A stretch of DNA of 48,447 nucleotides from Micromonospora sp. ALFpr18c (lineage in GTDB: Bacteria > Actinomycetota > Actinomycetes > Mycobacteriales > Micromonosporaceae): assembly GCF_008868155.1 (NCBI RefSeq), contig NZ_WBKR01000020.1, positions 1 to 48,447 on the forward strand, written 5' to 3'. The translations under genes and the position numbers were made by a program. The notes under the pieces are model-generated. The model had not been told where the DNA came from. It made no database searches and saw nothing but the letters and a program-made list of their open reading frames with translations. The stretch's first letter is position 1. The number at the start of each line of letters is the position of its first letter. Shown here piece after piece: positions 16,596 through 25,035 of the stretch.

Positions 16596-17342
16596 GTACC
16601 ACCCTGGCCGTCATCAGAGGGTTACGGGCCCAGGCCCAGTGAGCGAAGTAGCGTGGGTGCTGCGTGATGAGGCGTTCCCACATGATTCGCGCTTTGCGGC
16701 GTGGTCGTAGCCGTCGATATTTCTTGCGGATTCAGCGCACCAGGTAGGAGTTGATGCGCGCCAGGAGTGTGTAGAGCTCGGAGCGGTAGAACCGTCCGTA
16801 GTAGCTCATCCACCCGCGTACGACGGGGTTGATCATCTCGGCGAGTTCGGCCCAGCTCAGGTCCAGGCGGCGGTGAATCTGCCAGCGTCGGACGGTACGG
16901 CTGAGTCGCTTGAGAGCGTCCTTGCTGATCGCCGGGAGGAACGCGGTGAACACGCGCCCGTGGCGATCTTTGGCCCCGCGAGGACGGAACGTGTACCCGA
17001 GGAACGTGAACGAGGTGTCCGGATGGGCGCCTCGCCGGTTGGTGTCCTTGCAGTACACGATCCTGGTCTTGTCCGGGTGCAGGCGCAGCCCGACCTCGAC
17101 CATCCTGTCCTCGATCGCCTGGCGCACCATGCGCGCCTGGCGTTCGCTGGCGCAGTGCACCACGACATCGTCGGCGTAGCGTTCGAACGGCATGGACGGA
17201 AACGTCCGGACCATCCAGGTGTCGAACGCGTAGTGCAGGAACAGGTTCGCCAGCACGGGTGAGACCGCGGATCCTTGCGGGGTTCCCCGGTCCCGGGGTT
17301 GCAAGCTGCCGTCGGGCGCAAGATGGCGCATCTTGCACACGG
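16585..17342 (-). pseudogene. Truncated group II intron reverse transcriptase/maturase
   Basis: The frame begins mid-domain at RDRGTPQGSAVSPVLANLFL (RT motif 4) and keeps the catalytic FERYADDVVVHC (motif 5), FTFLGYTFRPR and the maturase segment ending YTLLARINSYLVR. The next codon, 16732-16734, is TGA where TGG (Trp) is expected. The frame then continues with IRKKYRRLRPRRKARIMWE and RYFAHWAWARN to a stop at 16585 inside domain V. One base change therefore removes the last 49 residues, and the N-terminal half is deleted. Confidence 0.85.
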
Positions 17343-17885
17343 CTAAGAAACGCGTCGTAGGTGCCGGACGACCATTCTCGCAGCTTCGGCCACCGAGACG
17401 GAGCCGGTGTCGATTCTGATGTCTGCATACGGTAGGCGAGCTGTTTGTTCAACCGCCGCGAAGCGCTGGGTATCGTCTCCTGTTCGTCGAGACCGAATGC
17501 GATCATAGAGTATGGCCGGCTGGCAATACAGCTCTACCACCGTCCAGCGCGCTTCTAGCGGAGAGTCATCAGCTATTGCCTCAACGGCTTCAACCTGGCC
17601 AAGGTGGACAACTGGGACGCGGCCCGAGCTCCAAATCTGCTCGACTCCTGGGCGATCAACGAAGTATGTCGAGCCGTATCGACTGTTCTCCCATAGAATC
17701 ATTCCCGGACTTCGGCGCAGAGATTCGGCTCGCTCTTGGCTAATCATCCGATAGCCGCTAGTCCTTCCACTGCCGGCCTTGAGTCGCATGAAGTGCTCGA
17801 ACACGGGTTCACTGCGGACGAGCTCAGCGGTGAGCGTGTCCTTGCCGGTGGCTGGAGCGCCGTAGAGAATCAGGCCATTTCTCAC
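17343..17885 (-). CDS. Guanylate-kinase-like P-loop kinase
   Basis: A 180-aa protein with Walker A GAPATGKDT (residues 9-17), a SGYRMISQERAESL segment, ENSRYGSTYFVDRPGVEQIW (resembling the YGT region of GMP kinase) and VVELYCQPAILYDRIRSRR as lid helix. Length and motif order suggest a GMP-kinase-like fold, but several GMP-binding residues differ and the substrate is unknown. ATG 17885 overlaps the stop of the upstream GntR-kinase gene (ATGA), so the two are translationally coupled. Its stop lies exactly at the broken edge of the group II intron fragment, but the protein appears complete. Confidence 0.75.
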   Translation of the reverse strand: MRNGLILYGAPATGKDTLTAELVRSEPVFEHFMRLKAGSGRTSGYRMISQERAESLRRSPGMILWENSRYGSTYFVDRPGVEQIWSSGRVPVVHLGQVEAVEAIADDSPLEARWTVVELYCQPAILYDRIRSRRTGDDTQRFAAVEQTARLPYADIRIDTGSVSVAEAARMVVRHLRRVS

Positions 17886-18721
17886 GGCTGCGCCAGCTTG
17901 CTAAGCAGCTCCGCTGCCTGGTCTTGCAGTGGCTTAGCCCCTGCGGAGTTGTCAACTATTACATGCGGAATATTTGGCTCAAAAGCGAGATCGAGACGAC
18001 TGACGTATTCCGCCCAGTTTCCAAGCTTGTAGTCATCCCGGGCAGCCCCGCGACGCCGGATATACATTTGCATAGTCTCAGCGTCGCAGCGCACCCAGAC
18101 GACTTGGAGCCTGCCATTGTGGGCCGCAACGGTAGCCGCCAATCGGTTACACCACGCTTTATCGCGAAGCTCCATAATAAAAGGCGCTGTCACGATCACT
18201 GACGAGCCACATTGCAAGTTCTCCGTCATGGCGGCAAGCAGGGCTTCGTATTCAGCCGGCCTAATGACTGTCAGATAGGTTTCCGACTCCCGATCATGCG
18301 GGGACTGCCCCAGGCGCTCAAGCGCGGCTTCAACCACTGGCCGCGTGATCGTGTCCTTGTCGAGGATCGCCCAACCCGCTTGCCGGGCAATGATGCGCCC
18401 AAGCTCCGTCTTGCCCGAGCCTGCGTAGCCCCCAATGAGGATTACCCGAGACCCCGCCTTGCTTGCGGCCCCTTCGGGGTTGTTGACGATTCGACTGGAC
18501 CGCGCACGGTTGATGACCAGTCCTTCGTCCGCAAGGATCGACATTGCCCGATTGATTGTGGCAACGCTGGTCTTCCAAGACTCAGCGAGTGCCCTGGTGC
18601 CGGGTAGCTGCCGGCCGTGAGCGAACCGGCCAGCCTGGATGTCGTTCCGGATCGCCTGCGCGATAACGAGAGCGCTCGTTCCCCTCTGTAGCACGTCCTG
18701 CGGGTCTGGCTGGGCGGTCAT
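17882..18721 (-). CDS. GntR winged-helix fused to a P-loop kinase (AAA_33/zeta-like)
   Basis: A 279-aa two-domain protein. Residues ~14-80 are a GntR winged helix (ALVIAQAIRNDIQAGRF; LAESWKTSVATINRAMSIL). Residues ~91-279 are a P-loop kinase with Walker A GGYAGSGKT (97-105), then GWAILDKDTITRPVVE, VIVTAPFIMEL, a basic lid RRRGAARDDYK and a C-terminal VIVDNSAG. The kinase part is closest to the AAA_33/zeta/chloramphenicol-phosphotransferase group. ATG 18721 has AAGGAG 6 nt upstream. It sits divergent to the transfer/replication genes, where AICE master repressors usually lie, so a repressor sensing or modifying a nucleotide or small molecule is a reasonable but untested idea. Confidence 0.8.
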   Translation of the reverse strand: MTAQPDPQDVLQRGTSALVIAQAIRNDIQAGRFAHGRQLPGTRALAESWKTSVATINRAMSILADEGLVINRARSSRIVNNPEGAASKAGSRVILIGGYAGSGKTELGRIIARQAGWAILDKDTITRPVVEAALERLGQSPHDRESETYLTVIRPAEYEALLAAMTENLQCGSSVIVTAPFIMELRDKAWCNRLAATVAAHNGRLQVVWVRCDAETMQMYIRRRGAARDDYKLGNWAEYVSRLDLAFEPNIPHVIVDNSAGAKPLQDQAAELLSKLAQP

Positions 18722-18822
18722 CGGACTCCTTGTCTTAGCAACTGGTCGCCTAGCGACGAGGGCGCTCCCTGCCGGCTTGCCCATCAAGTTCTCGCAGCTC
18801 AGACGGCATGAACATGAATCAG

Positions 18823-18861
18823 AGTGTATCTGTTGACCCACACTGAATCAACCTGTTACGC
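18823..18861. promoter_or_regulatory. Overlapping divergent promoters with AGTGT-N12-ACACT dyad
   Basis: Minus strand: TTGATT (18846-18851), 17-bp spacer, TACACT (18823-18828), driving the GntR-kinase gene. Plus strand: TTGACC (18833-18838), 17-bp spacer, TTACGC (18856-18861), towards the 18981 gene. AGTGT (18823-18827) and ACACT (18840-18844) form a dyad covering the minus -10 and the plus -35, a natural site for a repressor acting on both directions. Confidence 0.5.
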
Positions 18862-18980
18862 TCTGTTCCAAGCTGCTCCGCTCTGTTACACCGGGCGGAG
18901 CGGGCGGGGACGTAGTGCCCGGCTGAAGCCGACGAGACACGCGAGAACAACGAGAGACAAGCCGAAGGAGAACGAGCGAG

Positions 18981-19322
18981 ATGCGGAACATTCCGGTGAA
19001 CCTGGCTGGCTTCAAGCTGCGGGTGGTGGAGGAGCCGTCGATCAAGGTGGATCAGGACGGGAAGGTGAAGATGGCGTACGGCACGACTGATCCGCTGTAC
19101 GTGGTGGGTGTGTTCGCCAAGCCGCTTGCTACCGAGGACGGCTACCGGGGCAAGGGTGATGAGTTCAAGGTGACGTTGGCGGCTGATCCGGGGCAGATCG
19201 ATGAGGGTGCGGTGGTGGAGCTGATCGGCCCGACGGTGTCGCACTGGGAGAACGAGGGCCGCTCGGGGCTGTCCTGGAAGGCGCAGGGCCTCAAGCCGGT
19301 CACCAAGCCGGCTGCCAAGTAG
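18981..19322 (+). CDS. Conserved AICE protein of unknown function, 113 aa
   Basis: ATG 18981 follows GAAGGAGAACGAGCGAG. The protein MRNIPVNLAGFKLRVVEEP... is mostly beta-strand with a lysine-rich start and end (VTKPAAK), compatible with an OB- or SH3-like fold. Proteins beginning M(K/R)xIPV occur as the first gene of the transfer/replication block in many actinobacterial elements, without an assigned activity. It is divergent from the GntR-kinase gene and probably controlled by the dyad between them. A hairpin region follows. Confidence 0.72.
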   Translation: MRNIPVNLAGFKLRVVEEPSIKVDQDGKVKMAYGTTDPLYVVGVFAKPLATEDGYRGKGDEFKVTLAADPGQIDEGAVVELIGPTVSHWENEGRSGLSWKAQGLKPVTKPAAK

Positions 19323-19330
19323 AGCCTTTC

Positions 19331-19377
19331 GCCCCGCCCCTTTCCTGGTGGGTGACCCGTTCGAGTCGGGTCGGGGC
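19331..19377 (+). terminator. Imperfect terminator hairpin
   Basis: Outer GCCCCG (19331-19336) pairs with CGGGGC (19372-19377), and inner GACCCG (19354-19359) with CGGGTC (19367-19372); the right-hand arms share one base, so the two pairings compete. A short CACTTCTTG follows. Confidence 0.45.
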
Positions 19378-19424
19378 ACTTCTTGTCAAGGCAATACGGC
19401 CCTGACTGGGTCGCATCCTGGACG

Positions 19425-19508
19425 AGCTTGCTATTTGAGAATTCCACAGTGGCTAGATTCTTGCCTAAAATCGTTCATTAAACAATTCATTGAATAGATT
19501 TTTCGGGA
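19425..19508. promoter_or_regulatory. AT-rich segment before small membrane ORF
   Basis: A block strikingly richer in A/T than the flanks contains TTGCCTAAAATC and a TTCATT direct repeat bounded by TTCA...TGAA. It most likely holds the promoter/operator of the 19520 gene group. Exact -10/-35 positions are unclear. Confidence 0.4.
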
Positions 19509-19519
19509 GGGAGGTTTTG

Positions 19520-19642
19520 ATGTCTGATTTCGAGTTGATCCTTATCGGCCTGTTGTTGGTGTCGGTGTTGGTGAATGTTGGTTTGATTCGTCGTGAGACG
19601 CGGCGTTGGCGTCGGGTGTGGCGTCTGTCCGGTCGGGAGTAG
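19520..19642 (+). CDS. Small single-pass membrane protein, 40 aa
   Basis: ATG 19520 is preceded by a strong GGGAGGGAGG ribosome site at ~6 nt. It encodes MSDFELILIGLLLVSVLVNV followed by a basic tail (RRETRRWRRVWRLSGRE), giving one helix with a positively charged cytoplasmic end. Short membrane proteins of this kind are common near spd/tra genes of actinobacterial elements, where they may help DNA transfer; that role is inference. Confidence 0.6.
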   Translation: MSDFELILIGLLLVSVLVNVGLIRRETRRWRRVWRLSGRE

Positions 19643-19740
19643 TCGCCTGGTCGGTGGTTTCTATCCGCCCTTGGAGCACGTTTTCGGGGGCGGGTGGTGC
19701 CCACCGAATGTGTGGGGTTCCGATCGGAAAGGGGCGGCGT

Positions 19741-20016
19741 GTGGATGTGGTGCCGGAGATCGTGAAGTCGTGGACGGGCCGGTCTCGCTATGAGGCGCTG
19801 GTCGGCAACGCGCAGGGTTTGGCGTTGCTGCTGGATGGGGTGAGCAGCCTGATCAAGGCGTGTGAGCCGCCTGCGGGGGCGGTGTACCAGTTCGCGGCTC
19901 GGGTTGAGGATTTGGAGGATGCGCACAAGCAGACCGTTGACGTTCTGCGGGCGTTCATGACGCGGGTGAAGACGTACGAGGCGGATTTGATCGCGAAGCC
20001 ATGGAAGGTGAATTGA
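19741..20016 (+). CDS. Helical hypothetical AICE protein, 91 aa
   Basis: Starts at GTG 19741 after GGAAAGGGGCGG (an in-frame GTG at 19747 is also possible). The protein is helical, with YQFAARVEDLEDAHKQTVDVLRAF forming a possible coiled coil. It looks soluble and of unknown function. Its stop overlaps the next start by one base (TGATG), so the two small proteins are probably made together and may form a complex. Confidence 0.6.
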   Translation: MDVVPEIVKSWTGRSRYEALVGNAQGLALLLDGVSSLIKACEPPAGAVYQFAARVEDLEDAHKQTVDVLRAFMTRVKTYEADLIAKPWKVN

Positions 20017-20252
20017 TGTCCTACCGGGTCAGTGACACCTATGACGGTATTGATCAGGCGATGCGGTTGCTTCGCGGGTCGATGAAGGGAATGCCTGAGC
20101 GGTACCGGTACATGAAGCATTACGACGATCTTCGTCGGGCGGTGGCGGTGCTGCTGATCCTCCTGGAAGAAGCGGCTCCGTGGATGGAGGAGACCGACAA
20201 GGCGAAGCAGGCCACGACGCGGGCGAGGAAGTTGTTTGCGGCGGTGCGCTGA
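20016..20252 (+). CDS. Helical hypothetical AICE protein, 78 aa
   Basis: ATG 20016 (MSYRVSDTYDGIDQAMRLLR) overlaps the preceding stop and has GGAAGGTG upstream; an in-frame ATG at 20001 is possible. It is helical and charged, with LRRAVAVLLILLEEAAPWMEE in the middle. No known domain is recognised. It ends 15 bp before a strong terminator, so it closes the 19520-20252 cluster ahead of traB. Confidence 0.6.
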   Translation: MSYRVSDTYDGIDQAMRLLRGSMKGMPERYRYMKHYDDLRRAVAVLLILLEEAAPWMEETDKAKQATTRARKLFAAVR

Positions 20253-20267
20253 CCGGTAGTTGTTCGA

Positions 20268-20309
20268 CGGAAAAGGCCCGGATCGGTTGTCTGGTCTGGG
20301 CCTTTTCCG
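20268..20309 (+). terminator. Strong hairpin terminator
   Basis: CGGAAAAGGCCC (20268-20279) pairs perfectly with GGGCCTTTTCCG (20298-20309) over an 18-nt loop, between the small-protein cluster and traB. Confidence 0.8.
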
Positions 20310-20351
20310 TGTCCAGGTTCGATATGAGTTTCTGAATTTTTGAGGCGGTGT

Positions 20352-21715
20352 GTGGTAGTGGGGAAGCAGCGTAATCAGGGGTGGGAATGGCGGTTCGCGG
20401 GTTGGGCCGCGCGGCATCCGGGTTTCGTGGCCGCTCCGGCGGCGGTGACCGCTGGTGTCGCGCACTTCGGGCCGGCCACGACTGGTGGTGTGGCGGCGGG
20501 TGTGCTCGCGGCGGGTGTGGGCTGGTACCGGGGTCACCCGGACTCGTGGGCGAGGGTGGCGGCACCGAGGTTGCGGGCGTGGCGGCGGCGGTGGCTGTCG
20601 CGGGTGTACGTGGGTCCGGCGTGGGCGCGGGTGACCGAGGCGTGCGGCCTGGTCACGGTGCACCGGGTCACCGGCGTGATCAACACCCCGCGCATCCTTC
20701 GGATTCGGTCGCACTCGCCGTCCACGGAGACGGTGTACGTGCGGCTGCTGCTGGGCCAAACCCCGAAGCTGTGGGAAGAGGCGGCAGAGGCCCTGGCGGT
20801 GGCGCTCAAGGCAGAGCGGGTCGGTATCGAGAAGGTCCGTCCGCAGGTGATCGCGTTGATCGTGCAGCGCTCGGAGCCGTTCGGGCAGGTGATCGTTCCG
20901 CCGGACCTGCCGGGAGACGCGGACGCGGCGAGCCTGGCCCGGGTGTATCTGGGTGAGACGGAGTACGGCAACGACTGGCACGCGCCGCTGATCGGTCAGC
21001 ACTGGCTGATCTCCGGGGCCACGGGTTCGGGGAAGAACTCGGTGACGTGGATGGCGTTGCGGGCCTGCGCGCCGCTGATCCGTGACGGCCTGGTCCGGCT
21101 GCACGTGGTCAACCCCAAGGGCACTGAGTTGAACGCTCTGCGGTCGGTGTCGTACCGCTACGCCGAATCCGACGCCGACATCGTGGACGTAGTGTCCGGG
21201 TTCTGGAGCGTGATGCAGGACCGTAAGAAGGTCCTCGCGGAGCAGGGCCGGCGCACGTTCGAGATGTCCCGCGCAACACCCCTCGATCTGTTGATCATTG
21301 ACGAGCTGGGGGCGGTGACCGGATACGGTGACCGGTCACTCACCAAGGGCGTGCAAGCGGTGTTTCCGCTGATCCTGTCGCAAGCTCGCGCCCTGGGCGG
21401 CAGCGTCATCGGCGCGCTTCAGGAGCCCACCAAAGACGTGATCCCGCAACGGGACCTGTTCTCCCTGCGGGTGTGCCTGCGGGCCACCTCGGCCGGACAC
21501 GTCGACATGGTCCTCGGTGAGGACATGCGCCGCCGGGGCGCTCTGGCCGACGAGATCCCCAACGAGGCCGCGTCGGCCGGTATCGGGTTCGTCGTCAAAC
21601 AGCGCTCTCGAACCCCGATGCGGGTGCGTGCGGCGTACTGCGACGACGCCGACATTGCCGAGCTGGTGCGGGTCGCCGGCTGGCCCCACACCGAACTCAG
21701 CACCACGGCGGCGGG

Positions 21716-21719
<4 letters not shown>
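20352..21719 (+). CDS. traB: TraB/FtsK-type DNA translocase (AICE conjugative transfer)
   Basis: A ~455-aa ATPase that moves double-stranded DNA between mycelial cells, the single essential transfer protein of AICEs. Two hydrophobic stretches near residues 20-60 (HPGFVAAPAAVTAGVAHF; GVAAGVLAAGVGWY) anchor it. Walker A is GATGSGKNS (222-230) and Walker B LLIIDEL with D317/E318. The FtsK/SpoIIIE-like domain continues to LGEDMRRRGALADEIP. Starts at TTG 20340, GTG 20352 or GTG 20358 are possible; 20352 is chosen for its spacing from GAGGCGG. Its stop overlaps the next GTG. Confidence 0.88.
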
Positions 21720-22645
<926 letters not shown>

Positions 22646-22660
22646 CTCACCACCGGTACG

Positions 22661-22694
22661 GGCCTGCCGTGCTTCTGCGCTCGCACGGCAGGCC
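22661..22694 (+). terminator. Hairpin copy 1 between spdB-like and diguanylate cyclase genes
   Basis: GGCCTGCCGTGC (22661-22672) pairs perfectly with GCACGGCAGGCC (22683-22694) over 10 nt. The same stem recurs at 23626-23659. There is no T tract, so it may be an attenuator or RNA-processing site rather than a full stop. Confidence 0.6.
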
Positions 22695-22742
22695 CCGCCT
22701 CACCCCTCACCCCCCGTTGTTCGACCTGTCGGAGGCTTCTTC

Positions 22743-23423
22743 ATGAGCGTCGCCCTCGCCACCGGTCTACTTTTGGCCGCCGCCCTCGCGCTGCTGGTGA
22801 CCCGGCACCGCATGAGTGTCCTGCGCGGTGAACTCGCCGCCCTGCGGCACGCCGCGTCACGTGACCCCCTCACCGGCCTGGCGAACCGGCCCGGCCTCAC
22901 CCAGGCGTGGACACGACACGCCCCGACCCGCCCGCACGTGGCGGTGATCGACCTCGATGGCTTCAAACCCGTCAATGACACCCACGGCCACGCCGCCGGA
23001 GACATCGTGCTCACCACCATCGCCCAACGTCTACGCACGATCAACGGCGTGGCCTCTCGGCTCGGTGGCGACGAGTTCGCCGTACTCCTGCACGGCAACG
23101 ATCCGGCCACAGCCGCTCACCGCCTCGCCGCAGCGATCGCCGCTCCGATTCCGCTCCCCACCGGAGCCACGGTCACGGTCACCGCCAGCATCGGCCTCGC
23201 GCCCGGCGTCGACGACCTGCCCGCCGCTCTCGCCGCTGCGGACGCTGCGATGTACCGCGCCAAAACCACCCGCACCGCCGTCGCGATGTTCGACCCCCAC
23301 CGCGACGACCACACCACCACGGCCACCCGGCCCGACGTGCGGGTCCGTGACCTCACCCCAGCCGCCCCGCACGGGCAGCACCCGGCCGTTTCCCCGCTCA
23401 CTCTCACCAACCAGGCGGACTGA
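22743..23423 (+). CDS. Diguanylate cyclase (GGDEF) encoded on the AICE
   Basis: A 226-aa protein with an N-terminal membrane helix (SVALATGLLLAAALALLVT), a short linker and a GGDEF domain (residues ~38-175): DPLTGLANRPGL, VIDLDGFKPVNDTHGHAAGD, active site RLGGDEFAVLL with G108-G109-D110-E111-F112, then ASIGLAPG and AADAAMYRAKT. All catalytic residues for making c-di-GMP from GTP are present. The RxxD inhibitory site upstream of GGDEF is absent, so product inhibition is unlikely. The C-terminal 50 residues are disordered. It lies between transfer and replication genes; SXT-type ICEs of Gammaproteobacteria also carry such enzymes. Confidence 0.88.
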   Translation: MSVALATGLLLAAALALLVTRHRMSVLRGELAALRHAASRDPLTGLANRPGLTQAWTRHAPTRPHVAVIDLDGFKPVNDTHGHAAGDIVLTTIAQRLRTINGVASRLGGDEFAVLLHGNDPATAAHRLAAAIAAPIPLPTGATVTVTASIGLAPGVDDLPAALAAADAAMYRAKTTRTAVAMFDPHRDDHTTTATRPDVRVRDLTPAAPHGQHPAVSPLTLTNQAD

Positions 23424-23425
23424 CC

Positions 23426-23608
23426 ATGCCCACTGACCACACCACCACAACCACCGACGCCCTTCGCCACCTCGGCATCACCAACCGCGACGACGCCCGC
23501 CAACTCCTCGGCAGCTACGCCCGACGCCACGAGATGACCGCCAACGACATCGCCCAGGTTCTCGACGACTTCCCGGCCCGACGCGCGGTCACCCGCGACA
23601 CGCACTGA
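23426..23608 (+). CDS. Small hypothetical protein, 60 aa
   Basis: ATG 23426 lies 2 bp after the diguanylate cyclase stop, so it is probably coupled. The 60-residue protein (DALRHLGITNRDDARQLLGS, then RHEMTANDIAQVLDDFPARR) is helical with an N-terminal His/Thr stretch, and resembles a small regulatory or adaptor domain. I recognise no family. It is followed by the second copy of the shared hairpin and then rep. Confidence 0.6.
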   Translation: MPTDHTTTTTDALRHLGITNRDDARQLLGSYARRHEMTANDIAQVLDDFPARRAVTRDTH

Positions 23609-23625
23609 CTCCCCTCTCGCTTTGG

Positions 23626-23659
23626 CCTGCCGTGCTTCTCGCACTGAGAGCACGGCAGG
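23626..23659 (+). terminator. Hairpin copy 2 between the 23426 gene and rep
   Basis: CCTGCCGTGC (23626-23635) pairs with GCACGGCAGG (23650-23659), the same arms as at 22661, but with a different 14-nt loop. It ends 10 nt before the rep ribosome site. Confidence 0.55.
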
Positions 23660-23682
23660 TTTCGTCTCCGGAGGAAACCCTC

Positions 23683-25035
23683 ATGGCACTACCAGGTTCG
23701 GCATATGACGCTGAAGCGGCGTTGACCCAATGGATGCGCACTCCGGCCTACAAGCAATGGCGGGCCGGCGTCGAGAGCGTCAAAGGTTGCCTGCAACCGG
23801 TCCGGCTGGTCGGCAAGTTCGAGGTCCGACACATCGGCAGCGGTGACCTGATCGCCTCTCGGCACGGCAAGGTGTGGGCGTCCTGCGGCACCCGCCGTGC
23901 GGCTGTCTGCCCCTCCTGCGCCGACCGATACGCTGCCGACGCCTGGCACCTCATCCACGCGGGCATAGCCGGCGGCAAAGGCGTCCCCGACACCGTCGCC
24001 CGATCCACTCGCCTGTTCGTCACCCTCACCGCCCCATCGTTCGGTCCGGTGCACAACCGGCCCGGTAAGCGGCCGTGCTCTTGCGGGCGTTGGCACCCCG
24101 AAGGGCATCCGCTGCTGGGTAGCCCGTTCGACCCGAGCACCTACGACTACACGGGCGCGGTGCTGTGGCAAGCACACAGCGGCCAACTCTGGCACCGCTT
24201 CACCATCGCCCTACGCCGCGCCGTCGCCGCCGCTGGCGGACTCACCGTCCGCGCATCCGGCGCACACCTGCGGATCTCCTACGCCAAGGTCGCTGAGTAC
24301 CAGCGGCGCGGCCTGGTCCACTTTCACGCCGTCATCCGCGCCGACGGCCCCACCGGGCCGGACTCGTCACCCCCGGTGTGGCTCACCCCCGACGTCCTCA
24401 CCGACGCGGTGCGCACCGCGGCTTCCTCCGTCGAGCTGGACACCACCCGACCGGACGGAGCGGCGCTGCCCCTCGGTTGGGGTGAGCAGGTCGACGTCAA
24501 GGACATCACGGCCACTGACATCGACATTGACGACGCGGACGACGACGGGGACCAGGCCGTGGCCGACACCCGGCTTGCTGGCTACATCGCCAAGTACGCC
24601 ACTAAAGGCACCGGTGCCACCGAGACCGGCGACCGGCGCATTCGCTCGCAGACGCACATCGACCGACTCCAGGTCTCCGCGCACCACCGGGCGATGATCC
24701 AAACCGCGTGGGACCTCGGCGGCCTCGACCAATACGCCGATCTCAAACTGCGCCACTGGGCGCACATGCTCGGCTTCCGAGGTCACTTCCTCACCAAATC
24801 ACGCATCTACTCCACCACCTTCAAAAACCTTCGCGCCGAACGCCGAACCCACCAAATCCATACGGCGCTTACCGACGCCGGTCTGCCCGAAGACACCGAC
24901 GTCCTGGTCGTCAACGACTGGCAGATCCTCGGCATCGGCTACGACACCCCCGAACAACTCGAACTCGCCACCGCCATCGGAGACCGCATTCGAGCCGCAC
25001 GACAAAAGAAGGGAAATGATCACGATGGGAGCTGA
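23683..25035 (+). CDS. repSA: Rolling-circle replication initiator (RepSA-type)
   Basis: A 450-aa initiator for AICE replication after excision. The rolling-circle motifs are visible: motif I FVTLTAPSF, motif II VHFHAVI with H213 and H215 (HUH), and motif III YIAKYATKG with candidate nicking tyrosines Y301/Y305. A Cys cluster (CGTRRAAVCPSCADRY, plus CSCGRWH) probably binds zinc. ATG 23683 is chosen because GGAGG lies 8 nt upstream. It is followed by xis and int as in pSAM2, and overlaps xis by 20 bp. Confidence 0.87.
   Translation: MALPGSAYDAEAALTQWMRTPAYKQWRAGVESVKGCLQPVRLVGKFEVRHIGSGDLIASRHGKVWASCGTRRAAVCPSCADRYAADAWHLIHAGIAGGKGVPDTVARSTRLFVTLTAPSFGPVHNRPGKRPCSCGRWHPEGHPLLGSPFDPSTYDYTGAVLWQAHSGQLWHRFTIALRRAVAAAGGLTVRASGAHLRISYAKVAEYQRRGLVHFHAVIRADGPTGPDSSPPVWLTPDVLTDAVRTAASSVELDTTRPDGAALPLGWGEQVDVKDITATDIDIDDADDDGDQAVADTRLAGYIAKYATKGTGATETGDRRIRSQTHIDRLQVSAHHRAMIQTAWDLGGLDQYADLKLRHWAHMLGFRGHFLTKSRIYSTTFKNLRAERRTHQIHTALTDAGLPEDTDVLVVNDWQILGIGYDTPEQLELATAIGDRIRAARQKKGNDHDGS

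Larger units (their letters stand above)
16521..17342 (-). mobile_element. 3' fragment of a group II intron (5' truncated)
   Basis: Reading leftward, the fragment contains the C-terminal half of an intron reverse transcriptase/maturase, then domain V (16562-16595) and a domain VI-like hairpin (CCCGGAGG...CCTCCGGG, 16531-16554) ending at a GACC-type 3' boundary near 16521-16527. Domains I-III and the first half of the RT are missing; the break at ~17342 abuts the stop codon of the kinase gene. It cannot splice or retrohome on its own. Confidence 0.8.

Noticed and set aside
16521..17342. Intact, mobile group II intron
   Set aside because: Domains I-III and the N-terminal RT motifs are missing, and an in-frame TGA interrupts the maturase.
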